NCBI RefSeq assembly: GCF_018320785.1
Contig: NC_054878.1
Location: 44,325,429-44,389,428, forward strand
DNA: 64,000 nt
Direction: 5' to 3'
Source of the DNA: Cheilinus undulatus
Taxonomy: Eukaryota > Chordata > Actinopteri > Labriformes > Labridae
Part shown: positions 10,925 to 22,700 of the stretch, piece after piece
Layout: every line of letters starts with the position of its first letter
Position numbering within the stretch: position 1 is the stretch's first letter
Translations under genes and position numbers: made by a program
Notes under the pieces: generated by a model
Databases searched by the model: none
Told to the model about the DNA's origin: nothing
The model's input: the letters and a program-made list of their open reading frames with translations, nothing else

Positions 10925-11651
10925 AAGTTAAGTTGTGATAACCATTTGTTTTTACCTAACCACTCTCATCAAAGCAAGAACTTATCTATCTTTATTTATT
11001 TATCTATTTATATATTCATTCGTCCATTCATTTATTTAATTTATCCTTTTCTTAAAACAGAATAAAAGTTGGTTAAAAGTTGCAAAACGGGTTAGGAGAA
11101 GCAACAAGTAGTCAGAAAGTTGCAAAAATAGCTTAAAAATGGTAAAATTAGTCATTAACAGCAGTGAAAGGGGATTACAAGTGGCAAAAATAGCATAACA
11201 GAGAGTGAAATGCAGTTAAAATTAGCAAAAATTGGCATAAAATGGTGAAAAGGGGTTAACATGCTGCAAAAATTGGGTTAACAAACACAAAATGGGCAGA
11301 AGAGGTGTTGAAATAATATGAAAAGGGCCAAAAATGGATTAACAGGGGTAAAAATAGGCCTTAAATTGGTCAAAATTGACAAGTAATGGGTAAAGAGAGG
11401 CAAAAAAATAGAAAGTGGCAACAATAGCTAAACAGGCAAAAATGGGTAAAAAAAGTGGCAAAAATGGCATAAAAAGTAGTGAAAATGGGTTAACAGAGGC
11501 AAAATGGGCAGAAGATGTCATATTCGAATTAAAAGAGACAAAAAATGGCTGACAGAGGCAAAAATGGTGTCACATTTGTTAAAAGTCGAAAATTAATGGG
11601 TTAACGGAAGCAAAATTGGGTAAAATGTGTGAAAAACGTCATAAAAACGAG

Positions 11652-12247
11652 GGATCTGGATGCAGCCGAGGACTTCTATTTCATACCAGAAGTTGGACGA
11701 GCGCCGCCATATCTCGTCTTCTTATACCAGAAGTGACTTGAACTGAATGTCCTTTTCATTTTTTGTCTTTGTGCAACGCCGCCATATTAATATAGGCAGG
11801 TCCACCACATAAGGAAATACAAATAGACAAAAATACGAGTTTTCAGACTAAAAAGCACAGCAATTACGTAACATTAATTTGAATAAATCGATTTATGATC
11901 CAAATTCAGGTATCACTTTGAACAGACAGACGTCCGGCCAGCCAGCCAGCCAATCTCCTGTCGCATATTATGTCTGTGCTCAGTGATGTGAATTTGGATC
12001 ATAAATTTATTTATTAGAATTAATGTATTGTTATCGCTGTGCTTGTTGACCTGAAAACTCGCATATATTTTGTCTACTTATATTTGCTTATGTGGCAAAC
12101 TTGCCTCTATTAACATGGTGGCGATGCACTGAGAAAACAGCAAAGAAGACGCTCAGTTCAAGTGATTTCCGGTATTAGAAGATGAGATATGGCGGGGATT
12201 TTCTGACTTCCAGTGTGAAGTGGAGGTCCTCGGATGCATCCAGGTAC
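11652..12247. mobile_element. Foldback (palindromic) element, arms of about 290 bp
   Basis: The left arm, starting ctggatgcagccgaggac and running through gccgccatatctcgtcttct and gacttgaactga, is matched in reverse complement by the right arm, which ends ctcggatgcatccag. Homology extends nearly to the centre (about 11950), where gtccggccagccagccag sits in the spacer. Arms are diverged by many substitutions, so the insertion is old. Long arms with almost no unique interior are typical of foldback elements or palindromic MITEs. No coding region. Confidence 0.85.
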
Positions 12248-12270
12248 TCTTGGAAAATGAAAGAGGCTAA

Positions 12271-12517
12271 GGGCGCACTCACACTAAGCCATCTGTTCCG
12301 TGCCTGGGCCCGTTTCAGCTTAAAGTCTGGTAGAAGGTAGCAGGTGGCCTAGTGGTTTAAGGTGCGCCTCATGTATGCAGGTGGCTCTGGTTCGAATCCA
12401 GCCTGAGGCCCTTTACCGCATGTCTCCCCCCGACTCCTGACCCTGTTTCTGACTCTTTCCACAGTCCTCTTCTATCCAATAAAGGCACAAAAATGCCCAA
12501 AAATAAATCTTGAAAAA
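12271..12517 (+). mobile_element. tRNA-derived SINE with target duplication
   Basis: The insert is bounded by aaagaggctaa at 12260-12270 and 12518-12528. Box A-like tggcctagtggttta and box B-like ggttcgaatcc lie near 12346 and 12388, followed by the same ctgtttctgactctttccac body and AAATAAATCTTGAAAA tail as the other SINEs. About 70 bases of extra head (ttccgtgcctgggcccg) precede box A, either a 5' transduced or composite head or an older insertion. Confidence 0.85.
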
Positions 12518-12745
12518 AAAGAGGCTAAAAGGTGGCACAAATAAATGATTGCAACATCAGAACCCAGTCATAGTCTGACACACTTTTCAGCTCCAAAACA
12601 AAGTAACAGCATCTACGCTAACACCAAAGCTGCTGATCCAGCACACACGCACTGATATCATCAATAAATTCCAACTCAGGGACCATTATCTGTGTTTGTC
12701 ACTGGTCGTTTCTGTGGACAGGCCTGTCAACCTGTGAAATATTTA

Positions 12746-13286
12746 GTGATGAAACTCATCAACCTGAACTATTAAACATTTAGCATTGAGATGGTCCCTA
12801 TGGACGTCCCGGAGTTTGATTAGAGCAGGTTTGACTTTTTAACTAATCAGAACAGAGCCAGACTTATCCCAGACTTTGTCTTGCAGTATTCAGGTTTAGA
12901 TCACCAGAGATAGATCAATTATCGGCCATGTTTGGTTTAGATGAAGGGTAGAGCATTCAGGAAGAGGAGGAACCTTTCAAAATAAAACCCACACACAGTT
13001 AACAGATGCATTTCCACGTGCACTCACAGGCCGGGGCCAGCCCTGGACAAAGGACATCTAACTGACACCTGTGTGAGTAACTGACAGGTGACTGAAACCG
13101 TCTCTCTTCCTGTTGTCGCCACACCTGCATGACGTCAGCAGTGTTGTGCTCCAACCAGAGGAGAGTGTGTTTTGCGAGCATTCCCTTCCTGTGTATGAGC
13201 AGGTGAGACACACCTGAGGAGCGACACTCACACAGATCGTTGTTGATTGTTTTTCTTCCCACGGTTTTTATTTTTCCACCTTTTAA
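12746..13286. other. Upstream region of spint1
   Basis: Intergenic sequence leading into the promoter. It contains several AGGTG/CACCT E-box-like words (for example at 13084 and 13200), which in epithelial genes can bind Snail/ZEB factors; this is inference from motif only. Confidence 0.4.
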
Positions 13287-13294
13287 CCGGAAGT
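13287..13294 (+). promoter_or_regulatory. ETS-type site in the spint1 promoter or 5' UTR
   Basis: CCGGAAGT lies 73 bases before the start codon, next to a T-rich tract (tttttatttttcc) and in CpG-richer sequence. Epithelial ETS factors bind this core, which would suit an epithelial protease inhibitor. The transcription start is not visible from sequence. Confidence 0.45.
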
Positions 13295-13366
13295 CAGCGT
13301 TCTTCTGTCGGTGAGACGCGTCAGGACGCGGTCAACTTTTTCTGTCTGTTTTCACTGAAGCTGAGA

Positions 13367-13781
13367 ATGACCAAAGCCTCCTCTTCCTCCTCGCTGCTGC
13401 CTCTCCTCCCCCCCCTCCTCCTCCTATTCGCGCGTGCTGCCGCAGCGGCAGAGGACGCGGCATGCGGCGACGCGTTCCGCCCCGGACAGGATAACTTCGT
13501 GCTGGACACCGAGGACGCGGTGAAGGAGGGTGCGGTTCTGCTGGCCACTAGGCATGTGCTTTCTCCGGAGGCCTGTGAGCGCGCGTGCTGCGAGGAAGCG
13601 CGCTGTAACCTGGCGCTGCTGGAGCCGCGCGGCAGCGGAGCGGCAGAGACCCGCACCTGCGACATGTTCAACTGCGTCTACAGAAACCGCTTCGTGTGCA
13701 GGTTCGTGAACCTGAAAGGGTACCAGAGCTTCATCAGGAAGAGTGTGTTCCAGAAACACCTTCAAGGACCGCAGGAACTAG
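13367..13781 (+). CDS. spint1: spint1 exon 1: signal peptide and MANSC domain
   Basis: 415 coding bases, ending in phase 1 at a G|GTGAGT donor. The start MTKASSSSS leads into a Leu/Pro-rich then Ala-rich hydrophobic stretch, a signal peptide ending near residue 28. The MANSC domain that follows (motifs [11 protein letters not shown] and [14 protein letters not shown]) has eight cysteines. The exon is strikingly GC-rich compared with the rest of the gene, as first exons often are. Confidence 0.95.
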
Positions 13782-16700
13782 GTGAGTCTGTACCTGGACT
13801 CTACGTCATAAGAAAGCGTCAGAGTGAAAACATGTCAACAGAGAGGAGCAGAGAGTTCATCTGGATACAAAACAACACAATCATAGACATTAACACCTAA
13901 GAACTAAACTAGTCTGCTGCCCAGTTATCGTTTAGCCACCATTCTCCTGTTCTGGGGGCTTTTAAAACCAAAATAATGATTGAAAATGAAAATCAATTCA
14001 TCGCCAAGCACTAGCTTCTACGTGTTCGATATCAGAGCGACTGACTACTTCAAATATTGACAACTAATCGATTTAATGATTCAAAATATCACACTAACTC
14101 CTCACACGGCCTTAATTGCACAATTACGTTTAAAATGTGTGCAGTTACAACCATAAAGAGAGGCTGGAACTATGATTCTATGAAGTTTATTATTACTTAA
14201 ACGATTTAAATATATGAGGTTTCTATGAAGTATAACAAGGCAAAATGATGAGTACTAGCCTACTGCACATTCCAGCAGCAGGCCAGATTCAAGAGCGTCA
14301 CACAAAACATTAACACATGGCTAAAAAAAGAAATAAAACAAGACAAAAAGCCCATTAAAACGACTAAAACTTAAAAATCAAGATAGATAATGATTAAAAA
14401 AAAACAGCAGAAGTCTGAATTCTGGCACTGATCTTGAATTTCATATTTCAATTTCAGAATTCAGGCTTTAACCTCAAAATTGAGACTTTGCTCTTGATTT
14501 CTGAGATTGAACTCCAGAATAAAGGCTTTAATCTCAGATTTTTGGCTTCAGTCCCAGAATTCTGTCTTTGTTCTCAGAATCCCAGCTTTGATCCCAGAAT
14601 TCTGACTTTAATTTCAACATTCTGGATGTAATCTCAGAATTCTGACCTTAATCTCAGAATCCTGTTCTTCTCTTAATTTTTAGTGAGAGCTGTTGCTGGA
14701 GGGACAGAGACCCTGCTGTGTTTTAAGGCCAGGTCAGACCATGCATTTTAGAACGATCTTAGCCTGAGCCGGCAGTCATAGGGTTTTAGGACCTGTCAGT
14801 CCTGAAAATCATTTGTTTCATCTCATGTAGTGTTTCATAGAGAATGACAGTTAAGGTCAAGAACCGGACTGTTGGACTCTTTAAATCCACATAATGTCTG
14901 TATTGTGTGTGATCTGTTAAAATTCAAGCAGAGATGAGAGAGTTGGAGGAGCATGTGTGCATCTCTGTGTGAGGCAGTGAGACAGAGAAAGCATGAGCTG
15001 TTAGGTACGTTGAATCCGTAGCTCTTCTGTACACACCAGTGGGTGTATTTAACATCAAATAAAGCACACTATGATAGGTTTCTGGGTGGAAAATCATCAG
15101 CTCTGCCTGCTAACATTCAGACTGTGGATACCAGCTGCAGCTGCGGGACAATCCTCTCCATCGTCCTCACTCAAAGCCAGAGTAAACACACACGAACTTT
15201 GGATGGAGTTCTTACAGGTTAACATATTAATTTCATAATGAAACCAGCAGGATAAAACTGATTTAGCTGACTAAAGGAAGTGACATTATGATGCATTCAG
15301 GGTCAGCTCATTAAAATGACTAGTATGATCATGATGTGTTCAAATGTGACTTCAGGAAAAGAGAGGTTTAGGTTTTGGTGAGGAAACTGAACTCAGATTT
15401 TCTACAAACTTTCCATTGAAACCTTGTTGTGCTTGTTTTTTTTTCTGTTGGTGCTCAAAATCTTTCATTGCTTACTCACATTTCCCCACACTCATATGGG
15501 TTAAAGACTTTTTCTGTATGTCTAAAGCCTTGATCTTTTGATGAACCACCCAACAGGAAACAGCTACAGGACCACTCATGTTTGTCTCTGCTGTTGTTGC
15601 TGATGCTCTCCAGGAGACGTTTGACGTAGCTTGAGCCAGCATAAGTAGCTGACTAAGTTGTCTACTTTTTTAAAGCATGAAGTCTGCAGGAGGAACTGAG
15701 CTGCAGTTATAAAGCTTGGAGGTTGACTAAGATGACGTGCCAGTAAAAATTATTCACCCCCTTTAATGTTTTACCCTTTTTATTGATATTATAGATCATT
15801 CACGATCAATATGATTTGGCTTTTTTGACAAAAAAGATCTCTTTAGTGTTTAGATTTCTACAAAATGATGTAAATATAAAATATGTCAGATTTAGTAGAG
15901 TCACCTTTGGCTGCAATCACAGCTCTGAGTCTGTGTGGATAGGTTTCAATCAGGTTCAAACATCTGGACTCTGCAATTTTACTACATTCTTCGTTGCTAA
16001 ACTGCTCAAGCTCTGTTAGGTTGCACAGGGATCAGGCGTGAACATCCAATTTTAAATCCAGCCACAGATTCTCTATTGGATTGAGGTCTAGGCTTTGACT
16101 CGGCCACTCCAGAACATTCCCCCTGTTGTCTTTAAACCATTTCTGTGTAGCTTCTGCTGTTTGCTTCGGCTCATTGTCTGACTGGAAAATAAAGATCCTC
16201 CCAAGCTGTAGTTCTCTTGCAAACTGAATAAGACTGTCCTCCAGGATATGCCTGTACTTTGACACAATCATGTGACCCTCTACCTTTACAAGCCTTCCAG
16301 GGCCGGCTGCGAGAAGCATCCCCACGGCATGATGCTGACACCACCGTGCTTCACAGTAGGGATGGTGAGTTTGTCGTGATGTCTTTGGTGTCTGCCAAGA
16401 GTAGTATCTTGTCCAAAGACCAAAAAGCTCCATTTTGGTATCATCAGACCAAAAAAACATTCTTCCTCTTGACTATGGGGTCTCCGAAATGCCTTTTGGT
16501 GAATTCTAGTACAGATTGAATCTGAGTTTTTTCAACAGTGGATTTCTCTTTGCCATTCTCCCATCTCAGCTGCTGAAGCTTGGAACTCCTTCAGAGTAGT
16601 CATAGGTGTCTTGGTGGCCTCTCTCACTAGTCTCCTACTTGAACGCCCACTCAGTTTGTGAGGACGGCCTGATCTAGGCAGATATACATATGTGCCATAT

Positions 16701-19700
16701 CCCATTTGAATTTAATTGAACTCTGTGGGATGTTTAGAGCCTTGGAAATGTTTTTTAATCCATCTCCTGACTTATCCTTTTTAATAACCTTTTATCTAAG
16801 TTGCCTGGAGTGTTCTTTTGTCTTCATGGTGTAATGGTAGCCATGAATACTGATTAAACAGTGACTGGACTTATAGGCACAGGTGTGTTTATATAACAAT
16901 CACTGAGACACATTCACTACACTCCGACGATCCCCATTTTAGTAATTGAGAGACTTCTAGCACCAACTATCTGGACGTCTGTTGAGTAACCTCTTTTGCA
17001 GTCACTCATTTTGTTCGAAAGAAAAGAAAAGAAATAGACCGTGATTGATTTTTAAGATCAGAAGGGGGTTAAACATCCAAGGGTATATGTGACAGAAGGT
17101 TGAGACTCTCTTAGTGAAATCAAAGAATGTTTCACCTGGACAACAGCACAGCAACAACAAGTGTGATTGGTCAATCCCGTACCTGTTTCCTATTGGTCAA
17201 TCATCAAAATATTGAATGGCAGAAACATGTTTGAAGAAGCAGAGATTGTCAGTTTTGCCAACAAACATGATATGATTGGTCCAGACAGGCATGTGTTTAT
17301 GAACATGTATGTAAACATCATCTCTGTGACATAACTGTGTTTGGTGTTTGTGCAGGTGATCAGGCTCTACCAATCGCCATCGCGGGACGTGATGTCACCA
17401 TCCAGCCCGGACATGCAGTGACACTCAATGGCATCGAAAGCTTGGCGCTGGGCGACGCCCAAATTGAGCACTATCGCTGGACCCAGCTGAGCGGAGAGGA
17501 CGGCGTCAGTATGGAGGTACTCATTGCTAAGTCTCAGTTTACCTCCTTTACTGTCCCCTCAGTGATGAAGCTTCTAATTTAGTCAGTTTTCTGTTGGATT
17601 CTGCAGAAGACGGACCTACCTGACCAGGTGAGACTCTCCAACCTGCAGCAAGGCTCCTATGTGTTCCAGCTTACCGTCATTGACTCCAATGACAAATCCC
17701 ACTCCACCAAGGTCAAGGTGCTTGTCCTCAGCCCGGAGCTGACCAGTTGTAAGTGCTCATGGGAAATGTAGTCCTGTTTAAGTGGACTGTATTCCCAGAA
17801 TGATCATTTTTACTGTGTTGTCACACTTCAGAAAGGAAGTTCCAATGATGTAATGCTGTCCTGGTATATTTCCGGTTGTCTGGCAGGTAAACGTCAAGAT
17901 TCTGACGGGTGTTTGATTCCATCATTTCCTGATTTAACACAATGATGGCTGATACTGATAATCCAGAGAGAGAGCAGAGAACATTTCAGGTTAAAAACAT
18001 GTTTGATATGAACAAATATGATAGAAAAGACATCTTTGAACTATACTTCCACCCATCCATCCATCTGATTATCCATCCAGCCATCCATTATTCCATCCAT
18101 CCATCCATCCATCCATCCATCCATCCATCCATCCACCCTTTAAATCCATCTTTCCATCCATCCATCCATTATTCCATCCATCCATCATTCCATCCATCCA
18201 TTATTCCATCCATCCATCATTCCATCCATCCATCCATCCATTCACCCTTTAAATCCATCTTTCCATCCATCCATCCATTATTCCATCCATTATTCCATCC
18301 ATCCATCATTCCATCCATCCATTATTCCATCCATCCATTATTCCATCCATCCATCCATCCATCCATCCATTCTTCTTTTCATCCATCCATCCATCCATCT
18401 TTCCAAACAACCATCCACCCATCCATCCATCAATCCATCTATCCATCTATAAGACCCTTTTACTGTGAGGACGGTGTTCTTTAGGTTTTACACCTCTTCC
18501 TTCTTTCTCCAAACATCACAAATGTCTCTATGGCTGAAGAACTCTAGTCTGGTCTCCTCTGACCAAAGGACACGCTTCCAGTATCAGAATCTTTCTCCTT
18601 GTTGTCCTTAACAGACTTCAGTCTGGTTTGAAGGTGTCTGTTCTGCTGAAGTGAGTTTTCTTTGTCCATTCCTGTGCAGGGCTTCAGTGATGGTATTCTT
18701 TGAGACTACAGTTCCTGACTTGGCTCAGTCCTTCACAAGTGTTTTGGCGGTTGTTCTGGGATCTTTAGACACATCTCTTACCGGTTTTCCTTCCAGAGTC
18801 ATTGAAATCGTTCTCTTCCTACCTCTGCCAGGCTTGTTCTAGCCCATGTCATTGAATCTTTGAATCTCTCGATGATACTGCTTCTTAATCCAGGTCTAGA
18901 CTATTGGAAGCGCTGTGATAGTTTTGTGGATCCTTCTCCTGCTTTGTGAGCATCAACAATTCTGTTTCTCCAGTCTAAACGGATGTCTTTGGTTTTTGCT
19001 GTGATGCTTTCTCCAGTGATAGCTCAAACCCTTCCTTAAGTTTTGAGCATTATCATTGCACAACAGTGGTTTGTGCTATGGCTCAACATAAAGGTCAGTT
19101 CTTAATGGTGCTAATAATTTAGACCTTGGTAGTTTTTTATGTTTGTGAACTAACTTTTTCTGTGTGCATCCTATATAAAAAATAGCATGCTGTATTAAAA
19201 ATCCTTGCCCTGTTAAACACTTGGGAAATGGTGCAAAGGTGAAGTTCTCATAAGGGGGCTGATAATTTCATCCTCATCTGTAGTTTACTTGTCAGTGGCG
19301 GTGCAGGACTACGACGTCATATGTTTTACAGTTCTGACTAACCTGTAATGAATGTGACAGACACTTTACCCTCTAAGTTTTATTTTGAAAGGCGCTGCCC
19401 CTCCCAAACAACTATGGGGTGTTGCCCAGATGGATCTGAAGTATATCCCTTTGGATTTGGAACAGTCTACCTGGCCTGTCTGGCAGCCAAATAAAACAGC
19501 ATTGATACTGTTTGGTTTGGATATCACAGGAGCATGCTCACTGTTTTTACACCATCTATGGATCTTCTAATGCTTCTGAGTCATCTGATCAGTTTATTGA
19601 TCCATTTAATCTGGGTTTTAAATCTTGGATGTTTGTTGGAGGGAATCAGTGTTTGATAATCCACACCTGGACTGAAACTGGTCTGACTGGAATATCAGCC

Positions 19701-22700
19701 GCACTCTCGGCATTATGACAGATGGTTACACTCTTGTGCAGCGTGAGAATGTTTGGAGTACTCACAGACTCTTAGTACCACATTACCATGGAAAATGGAG
19801 TGTCGACACAACCGACGTAACGCCACTCCTTAACATCACACTCACACAGACACCCAAAGGGGGAATTTAGGTTTACTGGGACATGTTTTAATGCCTGCTT
19901 TTTATTCACTCTTTTGACATAAATATGAAGAAAAAGTCCAACACGTGATGTTTCTGTTACCATGAAGATGTCAGCTATCTGTGTCAGGAGAGGACGAGGT
20001 TTTATCACGGTAGGAAGAATGGGCAACACTTTGTGGAAAACAATTTTTTCTGGTAGCATTTTGTTGACTGGGGCACATTTCTGTCTCATATTTGCTTCAG
20101 CTGAGCTTAAATAGAGCTTGAAAGTCAAACTTTACTGAGGTAAGACTGCGTTACTGCACTGAGGGTTAAGCAGGATTTAAAGGTCACATATTTTACCCTT
20201 TAAAGACAAGTTTATATCAGTGTCAGAGGTCCCAATAACATGCCTGTGAAGTTTGCTGCTGAAAAAACACTGTAGTATTGGATTTTTGCATGTCTAAAAA
20301 CCCCTCTGTTTCAGCCCTGCTCAGAACGAGCTGTTTCTGTGTCTGTGTCTGTGTCTTTAAATGTTACTGAGCTTTCTGAATCCGCCCCTCTCAGGAAATG
20401 GAGGTGGCATATTGGATGTAGCCTCTCTGATCCTAGGATCATGAGAGGAGGGCGGAACTTTCTTCCAAGTGGGGAGGGCCAACTGTACCTGGGGGCGGGA
20501 CTAACTCCCGCCAGGACATCATGAGGGGAAAATCTGAAAAGCTTGTTTCAGCACACATTTTCTGAAAGGTGGAGAAAGAGAGGAGAGGAGGGAAAGGATT
20601 TTTCTGATTCTTGGGGGGATTGTGGACAGGCCAGGGAACATGTTTTCGTAAAAGTATGAAAAAGTGTATTTTGTATAATATGTGACCTTTAAGGAGGCAG
20701 TTAAGATAGCTAGTAGAAAATAAAAAAGCTAAATCCAGGTTAAGTAAGAACATTTTTGTTATTATTTTGGGATCCGTACATATTGAGAGGTTGGGAAGGA
20801 TTTTGGAGCACACACAGAAATGTTTTCTATCGCAGAGTTGATCATTTTCTTTGTATCAAATAAACTTAGCGCAAAAAGTAAGTAAATTTGTGTTTGGTAG
20901 ATTATTTCTTTGCTGTAACTGTGCTTATTGGCAATAAATCTTAAACTGTTGGAAAGCCTGTTTATTCCTCTTTTAAATGGTGTGACATTTGTAAGGAGCA
21001 TACATTTGTGGGATGAGCAGCATAGCTGAGTATGTGGGTTTCACCCATGAAAAGTGTGCTAAAACTATGTCTTCTCTCCTTCAGTGTACTGTCAGGCTCC
21101 AGTGAAGGTCGGCCCGTGCCGCGCTGCGTTTCCTCGCTGGCATTATGACGCTACGTCTGATGAATGCAAACAGTTTACTTATGGAGGCTGTAAACAAAAC
21201 AAAAACAACTACCTGACCAAGGATGAGTGTGAGTCTGCATGCAGCGGGGTCAAAGGTAACACACACATCTCCATTCTCTGCACTTCTTTACACGCTTTAA
21301 CCCACTGTAATACACCTTAATAAGCTTTTTTTATTTCATATGGCCATACTTGAGTTTTTTTTTTTTTTTTTGTCCACAGGGTCAGAGAGGAGCATCACTC
21401 CACCTACTACTGGTCAGTCCCAGAATGCACCTCTCCACATCTGCTGCCTCATGATTCAGTTCTTAGGGTTAACCCATATTCTTCTGTGTTTGTGCGTTCA
21501 GAGGTGTGCGACGTGGCGTGCCATCGGGGTCAGTTTAACTGCAGCAACGGCTGCTGTGTGGACCAGAGTCTGGAGTGTGACGGCAACGAGCACTGTAGCG
21601 ACGGATCGGACGAGGCACACTGCAGCAAACGTAACACAAACACTCACTCCCTCCAACGAACACAGCAGGGATATACATTTAAAGGAAAATGAAAATCAGT
21701 AGCCTAAGGTGCCCCTCATGTAAGCGGTCGACCTGGGCACGAATCCGGCCTGTGGCACTCGCCCCTGTTTCTGATTCTGTCCACTGCTTTTCTCTGTAAA
21801 TAGAGATATGAAAAGCCAAAAATACATCTTGAAAAGGGGCTTGAATTGTTTCGTTTTGTATGAGATCAATCTAGAAATTAGAAAAGTTTAACTTCTGAAA
21901 TAAACCAGAGGAAAAAATAAACGTCTACATGATATTTTAAGCTTTTGAGATGCATCTGTACAGGTAGCTCAGAGGATTAATCAGGGCTGTGCTACACTAC
22001 TCTTTCTCATATGGTGCCCAAGCCGGCACATTTGCATTCACAACAACCAAAATTAAACAGACTTTGGGCTCGGGCCTACTCAGATCCAGGATCGTGTTCC
22101 TAGAGTGGAAGTACCCTGGTGTTTTGTGAATCTTTGGTCTGAACTGCTTAACACTCACATACCCTGACCTCCCTCGTCTTCCTCCACCCTCAGTGAATCA
22201 GACGTTCAACCGCCTCCTGAACATCGACATCAACCAGAAGAAAGGTCTGTTTCTTTTCTCTTAACACCTACAAGCACAGAGAGCTAACATGCTTCATGCT
22301 AACAAGGCTCTTCTTCCTCCCCCCAGCTCGGTGCTCAGAGCCCCCCCACACCGGCCCGTGCCGGGCGAGCTTCACCCGCTGGTACTACGACCCCCTGGCC
22401 AGGAAGTGCTACCGCTTCACGTACGGGGGCTGTAAAGGAAACGAGAACAACTTTGACGAGGAGAACAAGTGCAGCGAGTCATGTGACGGCGTCACAGGTA
22501 TCACATGTCTGTAAATAAAGGTGATGCAGTAATGAACGTGATGAAAAACATGAATTTATGAATGTTTGTGTTTGTGCAGAACGCAGCGTGTTTTTTGTAG
22601 AGATGTTTGATCGTTACGAGAAAGAAGAAGACGGTGATTCTGGTGAGGACTTTTTATCTTCATTTTGAAATTTATTAATACTTAAATTAAGCTGTAAAAC

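Larger units (their letters stand above)
10925..12745 (-). mobile_element. Composite low-complexity element, copy 2, inverted and twice invaded
   Basis: In reverse orientation: unit B remnant (10930-10990; on the - strand gataagttcttgctttgatg and ggttatcacaa), core (11040-11650, phrases such as gcaaaaatggg), then a foldback element (11652-12247) and a SINE insertion (12271-12517), then unit A (about 12525-12745; on the - strand caggcctgtccacaga, gatgatatcagtg, gagctgaaaagtgtgtc). Unit A agrees closely with the copies at 42.3-42.5 and 51.9-52.1 kb. Confidence 0.65.
13782..17355 (+). other. spint1: spint1 intron 1
   Basis: 3.6-kb phase-1 intron holding a fuzzy tandem tract (14,405-14,675) and an old Tc1-type element (about 15,740-17,090). 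The remaining sequence shows no exon. Confidence 0.85.
17749..21084 (+). other. spint1: spint1 intron 3
   Basis: 3.3-kb phase-1 intron holding (CCAT)n, a Tc1 remnant and a TTAA-flanked MITE (each listed separately). The segments 19,300-20,180 and 20,690-21,070 show nothing recognisable. Confidence 0.85.

Noticed and set aside
13247..13366. Upstream in-frame extension of spint1 exon 1
   Set aside because: It starts at TTG, not ATG; the first in-frame ATG is at 13367 and is followed directly by a signal peptide.
17942..18484. 180-codon frame rich in HPSIHPS
   Set aside because: Direct translation of the (CCAT)n array.
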